A DNA stretch of 64,000 nt, from assembly GCF_030373245.1 (NCBI RefSeq), contig NZ_JAUCZF010000004.1, positions 248,001-312,000 on the forward strand. Reading direction: 5' to 3'. Shown piece after piece: positions 52,490 through 62,181 of this stretch. Below the pieces are notes generated by a model, which did no database searches, was not told where the DNA came from, and was given only the letters and a program-made list of their open reading frames with translations. This DNA comes from Hydrogenophaga sp. Its GTDB lineage: Bacteria > Pseudomonadota > Gammaproteobacteria > Burkholderiales > Burkholderiaceae_C. The number at the start of each line of letters is the position of its first letter. Positions within the stretch are counted from its first letter, which is position 1. The position numbers and the translations under genes were made by a program.

Positions 52490-55400
52490 ATGGGTCGTCC
52501 TGGCCGATCTGTTCACCACTGCCTCATGGAATCTGACCCTGCCGGCCCGACCCACCCTTCGCCTTCCATGACAGCGGAGTCCTCTTCCTTTTTCGAAGGC
52601 CTATTCCTTCACGCGCCTATGGCGGCTGTACTCAGCCGGTTGGAGGATGGCGAAATACTCGCCGTCAACGACGCCTGGGTCCAGACCATGGATATCCCGC
52701 GTGAGCGGGCGGTGGGGCAAACCACCTATTCGCTGGGCATCTGGCGCACGCGCGAGCAGCGAAATGACGCGATACGCATTTCGTCATCACAGGGCGCGGC
52801 CGTGGAGCATGAGTTTGCGCTGCCCGGCCAGTCTGCGAAGACATTGCGCCTGCACACGAAAGTCCTGTCCCAATACACGCCGCCCCTGCTGCTGACCTAC
52901 CTGACCGACATCACCCGCGAAGTGTTGGCCGAGCGTGAGCTCAGGGAGGCCTACCAATCGATGGAGCGGCGCCTTGAACTGCACGCGGCGACCGAGAAGC
53001 TGGCCCGTGTCGGGCATTGGACCAACGCTTCTCACGATGAGGTGGTGCATTGGTCTCCCGGCCTATACGACATCACGGGGTTGCCTGCGGGCAAGCCGCT
53101 GACACGCCCAGAGACGCGAAGCTACCTGCACCCGGATGATCAGGCGCGCTGGCTTGAGGCACGCGCCGCCTGCGACGAGCGGGAGATCGACTTCCGCTGG
53201 CTGCATCCCGATGGACAGCTGCGCTGGTTCAGAACCCGAATGGGCAGAACTGCGGTCCCAGGTAATCCGCAGACCGACTTCGGCGTGGTGCAGGACATCA
53301 CCGCTGAGCGCTCGGGCAGCGATCGTCTGGCGGAGCAGCTCAGCCTGATCAAGGGGATCGCCGCGAGTCTTCCGGGCTTGATGTACCGCGGCAGCCTGTC
53401 GCCGAGCGGGCGAGGTGCCTTCACTTTTGTGAACGACCGCGCCTGGGATATGTTGGAGCTGGAGCCTTCTGAGTTGGAGAAGGATGGCCGCGCGCTGATC
53501 AAACGTGTGCATCCAGACGACCGCGAGGAGTTGCTGCGAACGCTGACCTTGGCCACGAGCTCTTTGTCGGTCTGGCGCAATACGCATCGAGTCTGTCTGT
53601 CGCAGGGTCGAGTGCGCTGGCACAGTGCAGAGGCGGTGCCGCAGGTCGGAGCCGACGGTGCGGTGGTGTGGCACGGATTTACCACGGACGTGACTGAGTC
53701 CCGGATGGCGTCGCAGCAGCTTGAGCGCCAGCACCGCATGCTGGATGCGGTTCGTCGGGCTCAGGCGGCGTTCATCGAAGCCCAGGATCAGCGGCAATCG
53801 TTCGAGCAGCTGCTGGACGCCTTCCTGTCCGTCACCGGCAGCGCCCGTGGTTTTGTGGGTGAGGTGCTGCGAGACGAGCATGACCGGTCTTTCGTCAAGA
53901 TGCACGCGGTCAACGACCTGTCGTGGGACATTGATTCGGCGCGCACGTACGATGCGCAGAATCAGTGGGGCAGAGAGGTTGACAGCCTTGACGCCTTGTT
54001 TGGCCATGTGATGGCCTCCGGCGAGGTGGTGATCGCCAACCAGCCTGTCCTCGACGCCCGCTCAGGTGGGTTGCCGCCAGGCCGGCCGCCCATGGCCAGT
54101 TTCCTGGGCTTGCCCATCACCGCGGGTGACAAGATGATCGCCATCGTCGGCCTGTCCAACCAGAGTGGCGGTTACAGCGATGCCGATGTGGACTTCCTTC
54201 AGCCTCTGCTGGGGACGGTGCGACAGCTGGTGATGGCTCAGCGCGCTTCGCAGGAGCGGCGGCGCTCGCGCGAACAGCTGCAGCGTACCGGTGCCCTTCT
54301 GGCGGAGAAGTCCAGCGCCCTCCAGCTCACGCTAGACAGCATGGCCCAGGGCCTGGCACTGATGGACGCTGAAGGCCGCATCCGGGTCTACAACCGACGC
54401 TTTCTGGAGCTGCTCGATCTGCCCGAGTCGTTGATGTCCGGGCACCCCACCCACAACGAGGTGGTGGCGTTTCAGATGTCTCGGGGTGATTTGGGTGAGG
54501 ATTTGCAGCTCCTCGACCCTTCTCTCAGGCCTTATCTCTACTACCAGCCCGAGCTCATGCCGCCCGAGGCGTACCTGCGCTCCACCCACCTGGGCACGAT
54601 GATCGAGGTCACGACCCGCCTCCTGCCTGGGGGCGGTTGGGTGCGCACCTACACCGACATGACGCCGTACGTGCAGGCGCAGCAGGCACTGGATGCTGAG
54701 CGCCAGCGCCTTCAGTGGGTGCTGGAGGCCACACGGCCGGGCATCTGGGAATGCAATCTGGATACCGGCACGCTGTCCATCGATGCACGCTGGGCAGACA
54801 TGGCGGGCTACACGCTGGAGGAACTCAGCCCGGTGTCGCTGGACACCTGGATCGGGCTGGTCCATCCCGATGACCTCGCCAGCGCCAAAGGGCAGCTGAT
54901 GGCGCACTGGCGGGGAGAGACAGCGCATGTCGACCTGGACCTGCGGTTGCGCCATCGATCCGGCCACTGGGTCTGGGTGAACAAGCGGGGTCGGGTGCAC
55001 CGGCGCGACGACGCAGGCAAGGCTTTGTTCATGTCGGGCACCCACCTGGATATCCACGAGCGGGTAGTGGCCCAGGAGCAGGTGCGCCAGCTCAACGCCA
55101 GCCTGGAGCTGCGCGTGGCCGAGCGCACCGCCGAGCTCGAGCGCTCCATGAAAGACATGGAGGCGATTTCATACTCGATTGCCCACGACCTGCGGGCTCC
55201 GCTGCGCTCAGTCAATGGATTTGCCGCCCTCATCGAAGAGGAAGGCGGCGATCAGCTCAGCCCGACGGTGCGCGACATGTACGCGCGCATCCACCGCTCT
55301 TCTCGCAACATGGGCCAGATGATCACCGATATGCTGGAGTTGCTGCGCGTGGTGCGGGTGGACCTGGATGCGATGCCAGTGGACATGGGTGTGCTGGCGC

Positions 55401-55807
55401 ATGCGGTGGTGGACCAGCTGGCGCACGACCTGCCCGGAGCGCGGATCCAGGTGGGCGCGTTGCCGAGCGTGATGGGCGACGCCACCCTGCTGCGCCAGGT
55501 GTTGCTCAACCTGATGGACAACGCGCTGAAGTATTCGCGACACCGCAGCGAGCCAGTGATCACCCTTGAATTTGATCCAGGGCAACAGGCATTTTGTCTG
55601 CGTGACAACGGCATGGGCTTTGACATGGCGCGTGCGCAGAAGCTGTTTGGTCTGTTTCAGCGCCTGCACGCAGGCTCGGACGTGCCAGGTACGGGCGTGG
55701 GGTTGGCCATCGTGGCGCGCATCGTCGAGCGCCACGGGGGCCGCATCTGGGCCGAAGCCTCACCCGATGCGGGCGCCGTCTTCTGGTGGACATTGCCGAC
55801 CGCCTGA
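52490..55807 (+). CDS. Multi-PAS/GAF sensor histidine kinase
   Basis: This soluble kinase of up to 1105 residues has no membrane segment. It contains several PAS domains (about residues 25-140, 165-270, 290-410, 630-740 and 750-865), a GAF domain in the middle (about 425-590, FEQLLDAFLSVTGSARGFVGEVL to LPITAGDKMIAIVGLSNQSGGYS), then the H-box SYSIAHDLRAPLRSV near residue 895 and an HATPase domain. There is no receiver or cognate regulator nearby. In-frame ATGs at 52526 and 52568 are alternative starts. It is divergent from mutS. Confidence 0.9.
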   Translation: MGRPGRSVHHCLMESDPAGPTHPSPSMTAESSSFFEGLFLHAPMAAVLSRLEDGEILAVNDAWVQTMDIPRERAVGQTTYSLGIWRTREQRNDAIRISSSQGAAVEHEFALPGQSAKTLRLHTKVLSQYTPPLLLTYLTDITREVLAERELREAYQSMERRLELHAATEKLARVGHWTNASHDEVVHWSPGLYDITGLPAGKPLTRPETRSYLHPDDQARWLEARAACDEREIDFRWLHPDGQLRWFRTRMGRTAVPGNPQTDFGVVQDITAERSGSDRLAEQLSLIKGIAASLPGLMYRGSLSPSGRGAFTFVNDRAWDMLELEPSELEKDGRALIKRVHPDDREELLRTLTLATSSLSVWRNTHRVCLSQGRVRWHSAEAVPQVGADGAVVWHGFTTDVTESRMASQQLERQHRMLDAVRRAQAAFIEAQDQRQSFEQLLDAFLSVTGSARGFVGEVLRDEHDRSFVKMHAVNDLSWDIDSARTYDAQNQWGREVDSLDALFGHVMASGEVVIANQPVLDARSGGLPPGRPPMASFLGLPITAGDKMIAIVGLSNQSGGYSDADVDFLQPLLGTVRQLVMAQRASQERRRSREQLQRTGALLAEKSSALQLTLDSMAQGLALMDAEGRIRVYNRRFLELLDLPESLMSGHPTHNEVVAFQMSRGDLGEDLQLLDPSLRPYLYYQPELMPPEAYLRSTHLGTMIEVTTRLLPGGGWVRTYTDMTPYVQAQQALDAERQRLQWVLEATRPGIWECNLDTGTLSIDARWADMAGYTLEELSPVSLDTWIGLVHPDDLASAKGQLMAHWRGETAHVDLDLRLRHRSGHWVWVNKRGRVHRRDDAGKALFMSGTHLDIHERVVAQEQVRQLNASLELRVAERTAELERSMKDMEAISYSIAHDLRAPLRSVNGFAALIEEEGGDQLSPTVRDMYARIHRSSRNMGQMITDMLELLRVVRVDLDAMPVDMGVLAHAVVDQLAHDLPGARIQVGALPSVMGDATLLRQVLLNLMDNALKYSRHRSEPVITLEFDPGQQAFCLRDNGMGFDMARAQKLFGLFQRLHAGSDVPGTGVGLAIVARIVERHGGRIWAEASPDAGAVFWWTLPTA

Positions 55808-55818
55808 GCGGCCCTGGC

Positions 55819-56748
55819 TCAGAAGGGCGGGGGTGCCACTTCGGTGGGGGTGAAATCGTCACCGCCCGCGGCTTCGGAGCCATCACCGGCAGGCTGTGCC
55901 GGCAAGCTCTGGCGCAGTTTGGCCTTTTCGCCTGCCGAGGCGAACTTGCTGTACTTGCCGACCACGCTGACCAGCTGACCGTAGATCTTCGGATTGGCGG
56001 CCAGGCATTCCTTTTGTTCGAGGAAGTTGGATTCGCCAGTGAAGTTGCCCACCAGACCGCCCGCTTCGGTCACCAGCAAGGCGCCAGCAGCCACGTCCCA
56101 GGGTGAGAGGCCCATCTCGAAGAAGCCATCGGTGAAGCCCGCAGCCACATAGGCCAGGTCGAGCGCGGCCGAGCCGGGGCGGCGCAGGCCAGCACAGCGC
56201 GGCATCACGTCGCCCATCATCTGCAAGTAGGTCTGGAAGGCGTCGCCGGGGCGAAACGGAAAGCCGGTCGAGAGCAGGCTCTCGCGCAGGCCAATGCGTT
56301 TGGCGACGCGGATGCGCCGGTCGTTCATGTAGGCGCCGCGGCCACGGGTGGCGCAGAAAAGGTCGTTGCGGGAAGGGTCGTAGATCACCGCCTGCTCCAG
56401 CCGGTTGCCCACCAGGAGCGCGATGCTCACGCAGTAGACCGGGAAGCCATGAATGAAGTTGGTGGTGCCGTCCAGCGGGTCGATGATCCAGACATGGTCG
56501 GCGCCGCCATGGCGCCCGGGTGTCTTGCCCGACTCCTCGGCCCAGATCGCGTGATCGGGGTAGGCGGTGAGCAGGGTGTCGATGATCGCGGCCTCGGATG
56601 CGTGATCGACCTCGGTCACGAAATCGTTGGTCTGCTTGACCGACACCCGCACAGACTCCACGTCCAGCGCGGCGCGGTTGATGATGGTGCCGGCGGTACG
56701 AGCGGCCTTGATGGCCACGTTGAGCATGGGGTGGAGGGTGGACGACAT
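55819..56748 (-). CDS. suhB: Inositol-1-monophosphatase SuhB-like
   Basis: This 309-residue lithium-sensitive phosphatase-fold protein hydrolyses inositol phosphates; SuhB also associates with rRNA transcription complexes in Escherichia coli. Metal-binding motifs [20 protein letters not shown] and [15 protein letters not shown] are intact. A C-terminal extension of about 45 residues (lysine-rich, then acidic) goes beyond the usual length of about 267. It is divergent from trmJ with 157 bases between. Confidence 0.93.
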   Translation of the reverse strand: MSSTLHPMLNVAIKAARTAGTIINRAALDVESVRVSVKQTNDFVTEVDHASEAAIIDTLLTAYPDHAIWAEESGKTPGRHGGADHVWIIDPLDGTTNFIHGFPVYCVSIALLVGNRLEQAVIYDPSRNDLFCATRGRGAYMNDRRIRVAKRIGLRESLLSTGFPFRPGDAFQTYLQMMGDVMPRCAGLRRPGSAALDLAYVAAGFTDGFFEMGLSPWDVAAGALLVTEAGGLVGNFTGESNFLEQKECLAANPKIYGQLVSVVGKYSKFASAGEKAKLRQSLPAQPAGDGSEAAGGDDFTPTEVAPPPF

Positions 56749-56905
56749 GAATTGTGACCTTGACGCGGCGTTTGAGCGCCGAGCGACAGTGGATGAGCGG
56801 AGGCGGGCTGCCATCGACGATGGGGGCAGCGACAATCGACGATTTTAACGGCTGAGTCGTTTGTCCTGATCGACCTCGCCCGCGAACCGCCCAATTCATC
56901 ACACC

Positions 56906-57652
56906 ATGCTCACCCGTTTCGTCCTCATCCAGACCAGCCACGCCGGCAATGTGGGCGGTGCCGCGCGCGCCATGAAGGTCATGGGGTTCGACGACCTGGT
57001 GCTGGTGGCGCCGCGCTGGCCCAACGTGCTGCGGCGCGAGGAAACCATCCAGCGCGCCAGCGGCGCGCTGGATGTGCTCGAGCGCGCCCGCATCGTCGAC
57101 ACGCTGGACGAGGCGCTGCATGGCGTGAGCCACCTTTGCGCCACGGCCATGACACCGCGTGATTTCGGCCCGCCCACGCGCGCGCCGCGCCCCCACTTCG
57201 ATGGCCTGGTCGGACCGTCTGCCAATAAGGCCGAGGCGCCGACGGGCGTGGCCTTCCTGTTTGGCTCGGAGCGTTTTGGCATGCGCAACGAGGATGTATA
57301 CCGCTGTCACGCCTGCCTGAGCATCCCGACCGATCCGCACTTCGGTTCACTCAATCTCGCCGCGGCGGTGCAGCTGATCGCGTACGACTGGCGCCAGGCC
57401 TTGGGGGGATTCGGGGCTGCCCAGTTGGATGCGCCGCGGGCAGCGGCCGACGCGCAGTCGGTCGCGGGGATGCTGGCGCACCTGGAGCAGGCGCTGGTGG
57501 CCATCGATTTTCTCGACCCAGACGCACCCAAGAAGCTCATGCCACGGCTCAACCAGCTGTTCAACCGCGCCGAGCCCAGCGACGAAGAGATTCACATCCT
57601 GCGCGGCATCGCCAAGGCCATGCTGCAAGCAGCGCAACGGGCGAAACGCTAG
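56906..57652 (+). CDS. trmJ: tRNA (cytidine/uridine-2'-O-)-methyltransferase TrmJ
   Basis: This 248-residue SPOUT-class methyltransferase modifies the ribose of position 32 in several tRNAs. The opening [31 protein letters not shown], the [15 protein letters not shown] block and the trefoil-knot ending [23 protein letters not shown] are diagnostic. A helical C-terminal domain completes it. It is followed ten bases later by cysE on the same strand. Confidence 0.95.
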   Translation: MLTRFVLIQTSHAGNVGGAARAMKVMGFDDLVLVAPRWPNVLRREETIQRASGALDVLERARIVDTLDEALHGVSHLCATAMTPRDFGPPTRAPRPHFDGLVGPSANKAEAPTGVAFLFGSERFGMRNEDVYRCHACLSIPTDPHFGSLNLAAAVQLIAYDWRQALGGFGAAQLDAPRAAADAQSVAGMLAHLEQALVAIDFLDPDAPKKLMPRLNQLFNRAEPSDEEIHILRGIAKAMLQAAQRAKR

Positions 57653-57662
57653 ACTTCAATCC

Positions 57663-58433
57663 ATGTTTGCCCGTCTCCGATCCGACATCCAGTGCGTGCT
57701 CGAACGCGATCCCGCCGCCCGCAGCGTCTGGGAGGTGGTTACCTGCTACCCCGGCCTGCATGCGGTCTGGCTGCACCGCCCGGCGCACTGGTGCTGGAAT
57801 CACGGGCTCAAATGGCCCGGCCGTTTCATTTCCCATGTGGCGCGCTGGCTTACCGGCATTGAGATCCATCCGGGTGCCAAGGTGGGCGAACGGGTGTTTT
57901 TTGATCACGCCATGGGTGTGGTGGTGGGCGAGACCGCCGAGATCGGTGACGGTTGCACCATCTACCAGGGTGTGACGCTGGGTGGAACGTCGCTGTACAA
58001 AGGCACCAAGCGCCACCCCACGCTGGGTCGTGACGTGGTGGTGAGCGCCGGCGCCAAGGTGCTGGGCGGATTTGAAGTGGGCGACGGGGCCAAGATCGGC
58101 AGCAACGCTGTGGTCATCAAACCGGTACCAGCCGGCGCGACCGCGGTCGGCATTCCCGCCCGCATCATCCCGAGCAAAACCGGCGAAAGCGCCGATGTGA
58201 CGGAGCACAGACCGAAGTTCGAGGCCTACGGCATCACGCAGGATGACGACCCTTTGTCACAGGCCATGCGCGGCCTGATCGACACCACTGCGAGCCAGGA
58301 ACATCAGATCGCTTTGCTGTGGTGCGCCATCGAAAAACTGGCTACCGCGCAGACCGGTGACTGCGTGCCCGAGGACGCTGCGCGCAAAGAGTGCTTCGAG
58401 GCGGACAAGCTGAATCAGCTGGTCGGCAAGTAG
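57663..58433 (+). CDS. cysE: Serine O-acetyltransferase
   Basis: This 256-residue enzyme makes O-acetylserine, the first step of cysteine synthesis. A helical N-terminal part precedes left-handed beta-helix hexapeptide repeats ([44 protein letters not shown]), with the catalytic His in DHAMG. The C-terminal tail of about 70 residues is longer than in many short CysE proteins of Gram-positive type. It is co-directional with trmJ after ten bases, a pairing seen in other betaproteobacteria. Confidence 0.95.
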   Translation: MFARLRSDIQCVLERDPAARSVWEVVTCYPGLHAVWLHRPAHWCWNHGLKWPGRFISHVARWLTGIEIHPGAKVGERVFFDHAMGVVVGETAEIGDGCTIYQGVTLGGTSLYKGTKRHPTLGRDVVVSAGAKVLGGFEVGDGAKIGSNAVVIKPVPAGATAVGIPARIIPSKTGESADVTEHRPKFEAYGITQDDDPLSQAMRGLIDTTASQEHQIALLWCAIEKLATAQTGDCVPEDAARKECFEADKLNQLVGK

Positions 58434-58436
58434 TTT

Positions 58437-58580
58437 CCCCCCGCGCCGGCTTCGCCGTCACCCCCTGAGGGGGAGGCACTGGCGCCCCGGCAAAGCCGGA
58501 GGCGCGGTGCCCCTGGTCAGTTCCCCCTCACGCCCAAGGTACCAATCTTCGGGATCCCGCGACGCCGGCGCGGGGCAAGC
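58437..58580. repeat. REP-like palindromic element, copy 1
   Basis: CCCCGCGCCGGC at 58439-58450 has an inverted partner (GCCGGCGCGGGG) at about 58564-58575. Inside is a CACCCCCTGAGGGGG hairpin and a CCCCGGCAAAGCCGG hairpin. It lies between the convergent ends of cysE and slyD, so it may stop transcription from both sides. The same words recur at 61893-62099. Confidence 0.75.
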
Positions 58581-58581
58581 T

Positions 58582-59058
58582 TCAGTGATGATGCCCATGC
58601 GCGCCGTGCGCGTGGCCGTGGGCGATTTCTTCGGCTGATGCGGGCTGCACATCGAGCACCTTGACCGCGAAGCGCAGGGTTTGGCCGGCCAGCGGGTGGT
58701 TGCCGTCGAGGTGCACCGTGTCGCCCTTGATCTTCATCACCGTGAAGACCTGTTCCTGGCCTTGTTCGTTGGTACCTTGCATCTGGCCACCGACCTTCAC
58801 ACCGGGCGGGAAGTCGCGCTTGGGTATCGTGGTCACCAGCGTCTCGTCGCGCGGCCCGAACGCGTCTTCTGGCGGAAGCACCAGCGTACCCGCGAACCCT
58901 TTTTCCTGGCCTTCCAGCGCCTTCTCGATACCAAGCAAGGTGTTGCCGTAACCGCCGTGCAGGTAGGAGCGGGGCTCTTTGCCCTCATCGAGCAGCTTGC
59001 CCTGCGCATCGCTGGCGCGGAAAGTGAGGGTGACGACGGTGTCTTTGGTGATTTTCAT
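58582..59058 (-). CDS. slyD: SlyD-type FKBP peptidyl-prolyl isomerase
   Basis: This 158-residue prolyl isomerase and chaperone has the FKBP half-domain start VTLTFRASDAQGKLLDEG, the FGPRDETLVTTIPKRDFP IF-domain insert, and GNHPLAGQTLRFAVKVLDV at the end. The C-terminus is histidine-rich (HGHAHGAHGHHH), which in SlyD binds nickel and other metals. It is the last gene of the darP-mogA-slyD operon, starting 17 bases after mogA. Confidence 0.93.
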   Translation of the reverse strand: MKITKDTVVTLTFRASDAQGKLLDEGKEPRSYLHGGYGNTLLGIEKALEGQEKGFAGTLVLPPEDAFGPRDETLVTTIPKRDFPPGVKVGGQMQGTNEQGQEQVFTVMKIKGDTVHLDGNHPLAGQTLRFAVKVLDVQPASAEEIAHGHAHGAHGHHH

Positions 59059-59075
59059 CAGGGGCTTTCAAAGAA

Positions 59076-59675
59076 TCAGCGGGCAGGGCGAACGGCCGAC
59101 TTGGGGCGGAAGGCTTTGCAGACCTCGTCGCGGGTTTCCAGATACGGCCCACCGATCAGGTCAATGCAATAAGGCACCGCGGCGAAGATGCCGTTGATGC
59201 GGGTGGAGCCGTCGGCGTGTTTCAGGCCTTCGAGTGTCTCGGCAATCGCCTTCGGCTGACCGGGCAGGTTGATGATCAGACTCTGAGCGCGGATGACCGC
59301 AACCTGCCGGGACAGGATGGCGGTCGGCACGAAGGCAAGGCTGATCTGGCGCATCTGTTCGCCAAAGCCTGGCATGGTCTTGTGGGCGACGGCCAGCGTG
59401 GCCTCGGGTGTCACATCGCGCAGGGCCGGGCCTGTTCCGCCGGTGGTGAGCACCAGCGAGCAGCCGGCGTCGACCAGCTCGATCAGGGTGGCACTGATGC
59501 GATCCTGCTCGTCGGGGATCAGACGGGGCTCGAAGGTGACGGGGTTGAGCAGTGCGCGTGTGAGCCAGTCTTTCAGAGCGGGCAAACCTTTGTCTTCGTA
59601 GACACCGGTGCTGGCCCGGTCGCTGATGGAGACGATGCCGATGCGCACCGGCTCGTGTGCGGTGGGGGAGGTCAT
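59076..59675 (-). CDS. mogA: Molybdopterin adenylyltransferase
   Basis: This 199-residue MogA/MoaB-fold enzyme adenylates molybdopterin before molybdate insertion. The motifs IGIVSISDRASTGVYEDKG, LVLTTGGTGPALRDVTPEATLAV and INLPGQPKAIAETL are present in order. The start at 59675 lies seven bases after the darP stop. No other molybdenum cofactor gene is in the window. Confidence 0.93.
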   Translation of the reverse strand: MTSPTAHEPVRIGIVSISDRASTGVYEDKGLPALKDWLTRALLNPVTFEPRLIPDEQDRISATLIELVDAGCSLVLTTGGTGPALRDVTPEATLAVAHKTMPGFGEQMRQISLAFVPTAILSRQVAVIRAQSLIINLPGQPKAIAETLEGLKHADGSTRINGIFAAVPYCIDLIGGPYLETRDEVCKAFRPKSAVRPAR

Positions 59676-59682
59676 AAGCGGA

Positions 59683-60339
59683 TCACTCGGAGTCGGTGGC
59701 TGGGGTGGCGGCATCGGGGTCGTCGCGGCCCAGGGCCTCGCGAACGATCTGGAAAATCTCGCGAAAGGCCTTGCCGTGCCGCAAGGCTTCGCCTGGACGC
59801 TCTTTGACATCCTGCGCGTCCTTGCGCGCCTGACGGATCAGGGCGCGAAGGTGCTGCACATCGGCTTGCGCGTCCAACGCCAGCCAGCGGGTGAGCGCGT
59901 CATCGTCGGCAATCAGCTGGTCGCGCCACTGCTCGGCCTGGTGCAGCGCCAGCGTCGCCTGGGCCGAGGGGCGGCGCTGCTCGTCCAGCGCTGCCTCGAT
60001 AGCAGCCACGCTGTCGTCAGTGAGCTTGCGCATCAGCTTGCCGATGAACTGCATCTGCCGGCGGCGACCCTCGAAGTTGCTGATGCGCTTGGCTTCGTTC
60101 ACCGCGTCGAGCAGTTTTTCGGGCAGATGCTCGGTTTCAACGAGCCTCGCAGTGGCGCCTGCGCCCAGCGTGAGCAGGCTCTCGCCCAGGGTTTGCAGGC
60201 GGTCGCTTGCTTTCTTGAGGTCGGTCTTGCTCTGGTCGACCGAGCCCTTGAGCTCGCGCTTGAGTTCAAGGTCGAGTTCGCTGCCTTCGGCAACAAACTG
60301 TCCTCGGACGTAATAGCCTTTGGTGGGTTTGCGGGACAT
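59683..60339 (-). CDS. darP: Ribosome-associated protein DarP (YjgA)
   Basis: This 218-residue DUF615 protein assists late 50S ribosomal subunit assembly. The family block ISNFEGRRRQMQFIGKLMRKL is present near residue 86, followed by WRDQLIADDDALTRWL and the C-terminal GKAFREIFQIVREAL. It heads an operon with mogA and slyD and is divergent from pmbA, an arrangement typical of betaproteobacteria. Confidence 0.94.
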   Translation of the reverse strand: MSRKPTKGYYVRGQFVAEGSELDLELKRELKGSVDQSKTDLKKASDRLQTLGESLLTLGAGATARLVETEHLPEKLLDAVNEAKRISNFEGRRRQMQFIGKLMRKLTDDSVAAIEAALDEQRRPSAQATLALHQAEQWRDQLIADDDALTRWLALDAQADVQHLRALIRQARKDAQDVKERPGEALRHGKAFREIFQIVREALGRDDPDAATPATDSE

Positions 60340-60446
60340 GAGACGGTGGTTGGGGAGGCGGGGCAGGACGCCGGCCCGGCCTGCACAGGGGCTTAGTCGC
60401 CTGGGCAGGAGACACGGGGTGGTCGGCCAGTATCATAGCCCTCGAC

Positions 60447-61892
60447 ATGAAAAAACCTGCTCCCACCTTGGCGCCCGCCGCTCCCGCTCCCTCCCGCTCC
60501 GCCACCGATCCCGGCAAACCCTTGCCGGGATTTCAGTACGAGCGTCGACAGTTCGAGGACCTGGTCGACATGGCCCTGGACCACGCGCTCAAGCTCGGCG
60601 CATCCGATGCGGCCGCTGAGGTGTCCGAAGGCTCGGGGTTGAGCGTCTCGGTGCGCAAGGGTGAGCTGGAGAACGTGGAGCGCAACCGCGACAAGTCGCT
60701 CGGCGTCACCGTGTACCTGGGCAAGAAGCGCGGCAATGCGTCCACTTCCGATTTTTCCCCCGCTGCGGTGTGCCAGACGGTGCAAGCGGCCTACGACATC
60801 GCGCGCTTCACCGCCGAAGATCCGGCGGCTGGCCTGCCGGATGCGGCTGACGTGGCCGACAGCTACCCCGATCTGGATCTGTTCCACCCGTGGGCGCTGA
60901 GCTCTGAGGCCGCGCTGGAGCTTGCGCTCGCCTGCGAAGCCGCCGCGTTCGCTGTAAGCAAGAAGATCGCCAACAGCGAAGGCGCTGGCGTCTCAGCCCA
61001 ACAATCGCACTTTTTCTCTGCGCACATGCGCGGCGGCGAGCGAGGCCAGCCCGGTATCTTCCGCGGCGGTTACGCGAGTTCGCGCCACAGTCTGTCGGTG
61101 GCGCCGATCGCGGGCAAGGGCGCCCACATGCAGCGCGACTACTGGTACAGCTCGCAGCGCGCGCCAGAAGACCTGGCCGGCCCGGAGGCCATCGGCCGCT
61201 ACGCGGCGCAGCGCGCGCTGTCGCGACTGGGCTCGCGCAAGATCGCCACCACCGAATGCCCGGTGCTGTTTGAATCGCCACTGGCCGCTGGCCTGCTGGG
61301 GGCCTATGTGCAGGCCACCAGCGGCGGCGCGCTGTACCGCAAGACCACCTTTCTGGCCGAAAGTCTGGGCAAGGCGGTGATGGCCAAGCACCTGGACATC
61401 GAGGAGGATGCGCACCTCCTGGGTGGCAAGGGCAGCGCACCTTTTGACGACGAAGGCGTGCGCACCACCCGCCGCAAGGTCCTGAGCGCCGGCAAGGTAC
61501 AAGGCTACTTCCTCTCCACCTACTCGGCGCGAAAACTGGGCATGCGCACCACCGGCAATGCCGGCGGCTCGCACAACCTCATCCTCAGCAGCCGGCTGAC
61601 CCAGCCGGGTGACGATCTGAGCGCGATGCTCAGAAAGCTGGGGCGTGGCCTGTTCGTCACCGAGCTTATGGGGCAAGGCGTCAACTACGTCACTGGCGAC
61701 TATTCCCGGGGCGCCTCAGGCTACTGGGTGGAAAACGGCGAAATCGCCTACCCAGTCCAGGAAATCACCATCGCCGGCAACATGAAAGACATGTTCAAGG
61801 GCATCGAGGCGGTGGGGGCCGACGCCTACAGCTACGGCGCCAAGACCGTGGGCTCTATCCTGATCAACCGCATGAAGGTCGCTGGCTCTTAG
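60447..61892 (+). CDS. pmbA: Metalloprotease subunit PmbA (TldE)
   Basis: This 481-residue partner of TldD forms with it a protease that unfolds and cuts small peptides such as microcin precursors. PmbA itself lacks the zinc HExxxH motif, as here. Recognisable blocks include GLSVSVRKGELENVERNRDKSLGVTVYLGKKRGNASTSD, PVLFESPLAAGLLGAYVQATSGGALYRKTTFL and GYWVENGEIAYPVQEITIAGNMKDMF. The start follows 107 bases from divergent darP. tldD is not in the window. Confidence 0.95.
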   Translation: MKKPAPTLAPAAPAPSRSATDPGKPLPGFQYERRQFEDLVDMALDHALKLGASDAAAEVSEGSGLSVSVRKGELENVERNRDKSLGVTVYLGKKRGNASTSDFSPAAVCQTVQAAYDIARFTAEDPAAGLPDAADVADSYPDLDLFHPWALSSEAALELALACEAAAFAVSKKIANSEGAGVSAQQSHFFSAHMRGGERGQPGIFRGGYASSRHSLSVAPIAGKGAHMQRDYWYSSQRAPEDLAGPEAIGRYAAQRALSRLGSRKIATTECPVLFESPLAAGLLGAYVQATSGGALYRKTTFLAESLGKAVMAKHLDIEEDAHLLGGKGSAPFDDEGVRTTRRKVLSAGKVQGYFLSTYSARKLGMRTTGNAGGSHNLILSSRLTQPGDDLSAMLRKLGRGLFVTELMGQGVNYVTGDYSRGASGYWVENGEIAYPVQEITIAGNMKDMFKGIEAVGADAYSYGAKTVGSILINRMKVAGS

Positions 61893-62099
61893 CCCACCCC
61901 CGCGCCGCGCCTGCGGCGCGTCACCCCCTCAAGGGGGCGATGCGAGTGGCCCGGCAAAGCCGGTTCCACCGCATCCTGGGTTGAAGACACGCGGCGCTGG
62001 CGCTGGAGTGGGAGTTGTTCCAGGGCACCGCGGAACCGGCTTTGCCGGGCCGACAGTGCCGTTCCCTGGAGGGGGTGACGGCGAAGCCGGCGCGGGGGG
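61893..62099. repeat. REP-like composite inverted repeat, copy 2
   Basis: The outer arms resemble CCCCGCGCC...CACCCCCTCAAGGGGG on the left and its inverse (GGGGGTGACGGCGAAGCCGG, then CGCGGGG) at 62071-62097 on the right. The inner arms are a perfect 18-bp inverted pair, CCCGGCAAAGCCGGTTCC at 61950-61967 and its complement at 62032-62049. It sits between the convergent ends of pmbA and the receptor gene and shares its words with copy 1 at 58437-58580. Confidence 0.8.
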
Positions 62100-62181
62100 A
62101 GCCGATTCGACGCCGGGCCGCCCCAAGCCGAATCAGCCCCCCGGGGGGCAGCGACCCGCGCAGAGGCGGAGTGTGGGGGCC

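Noticed and set aside
52526-52541. GGAATCTGACCC at the start of the large PAS kinase, resembling the dispersed repeat
   Set aside because: Only 12 bases match, the AATT and tail units are absent, and it encodes part of a plausible N-terminus, so chance is likely.
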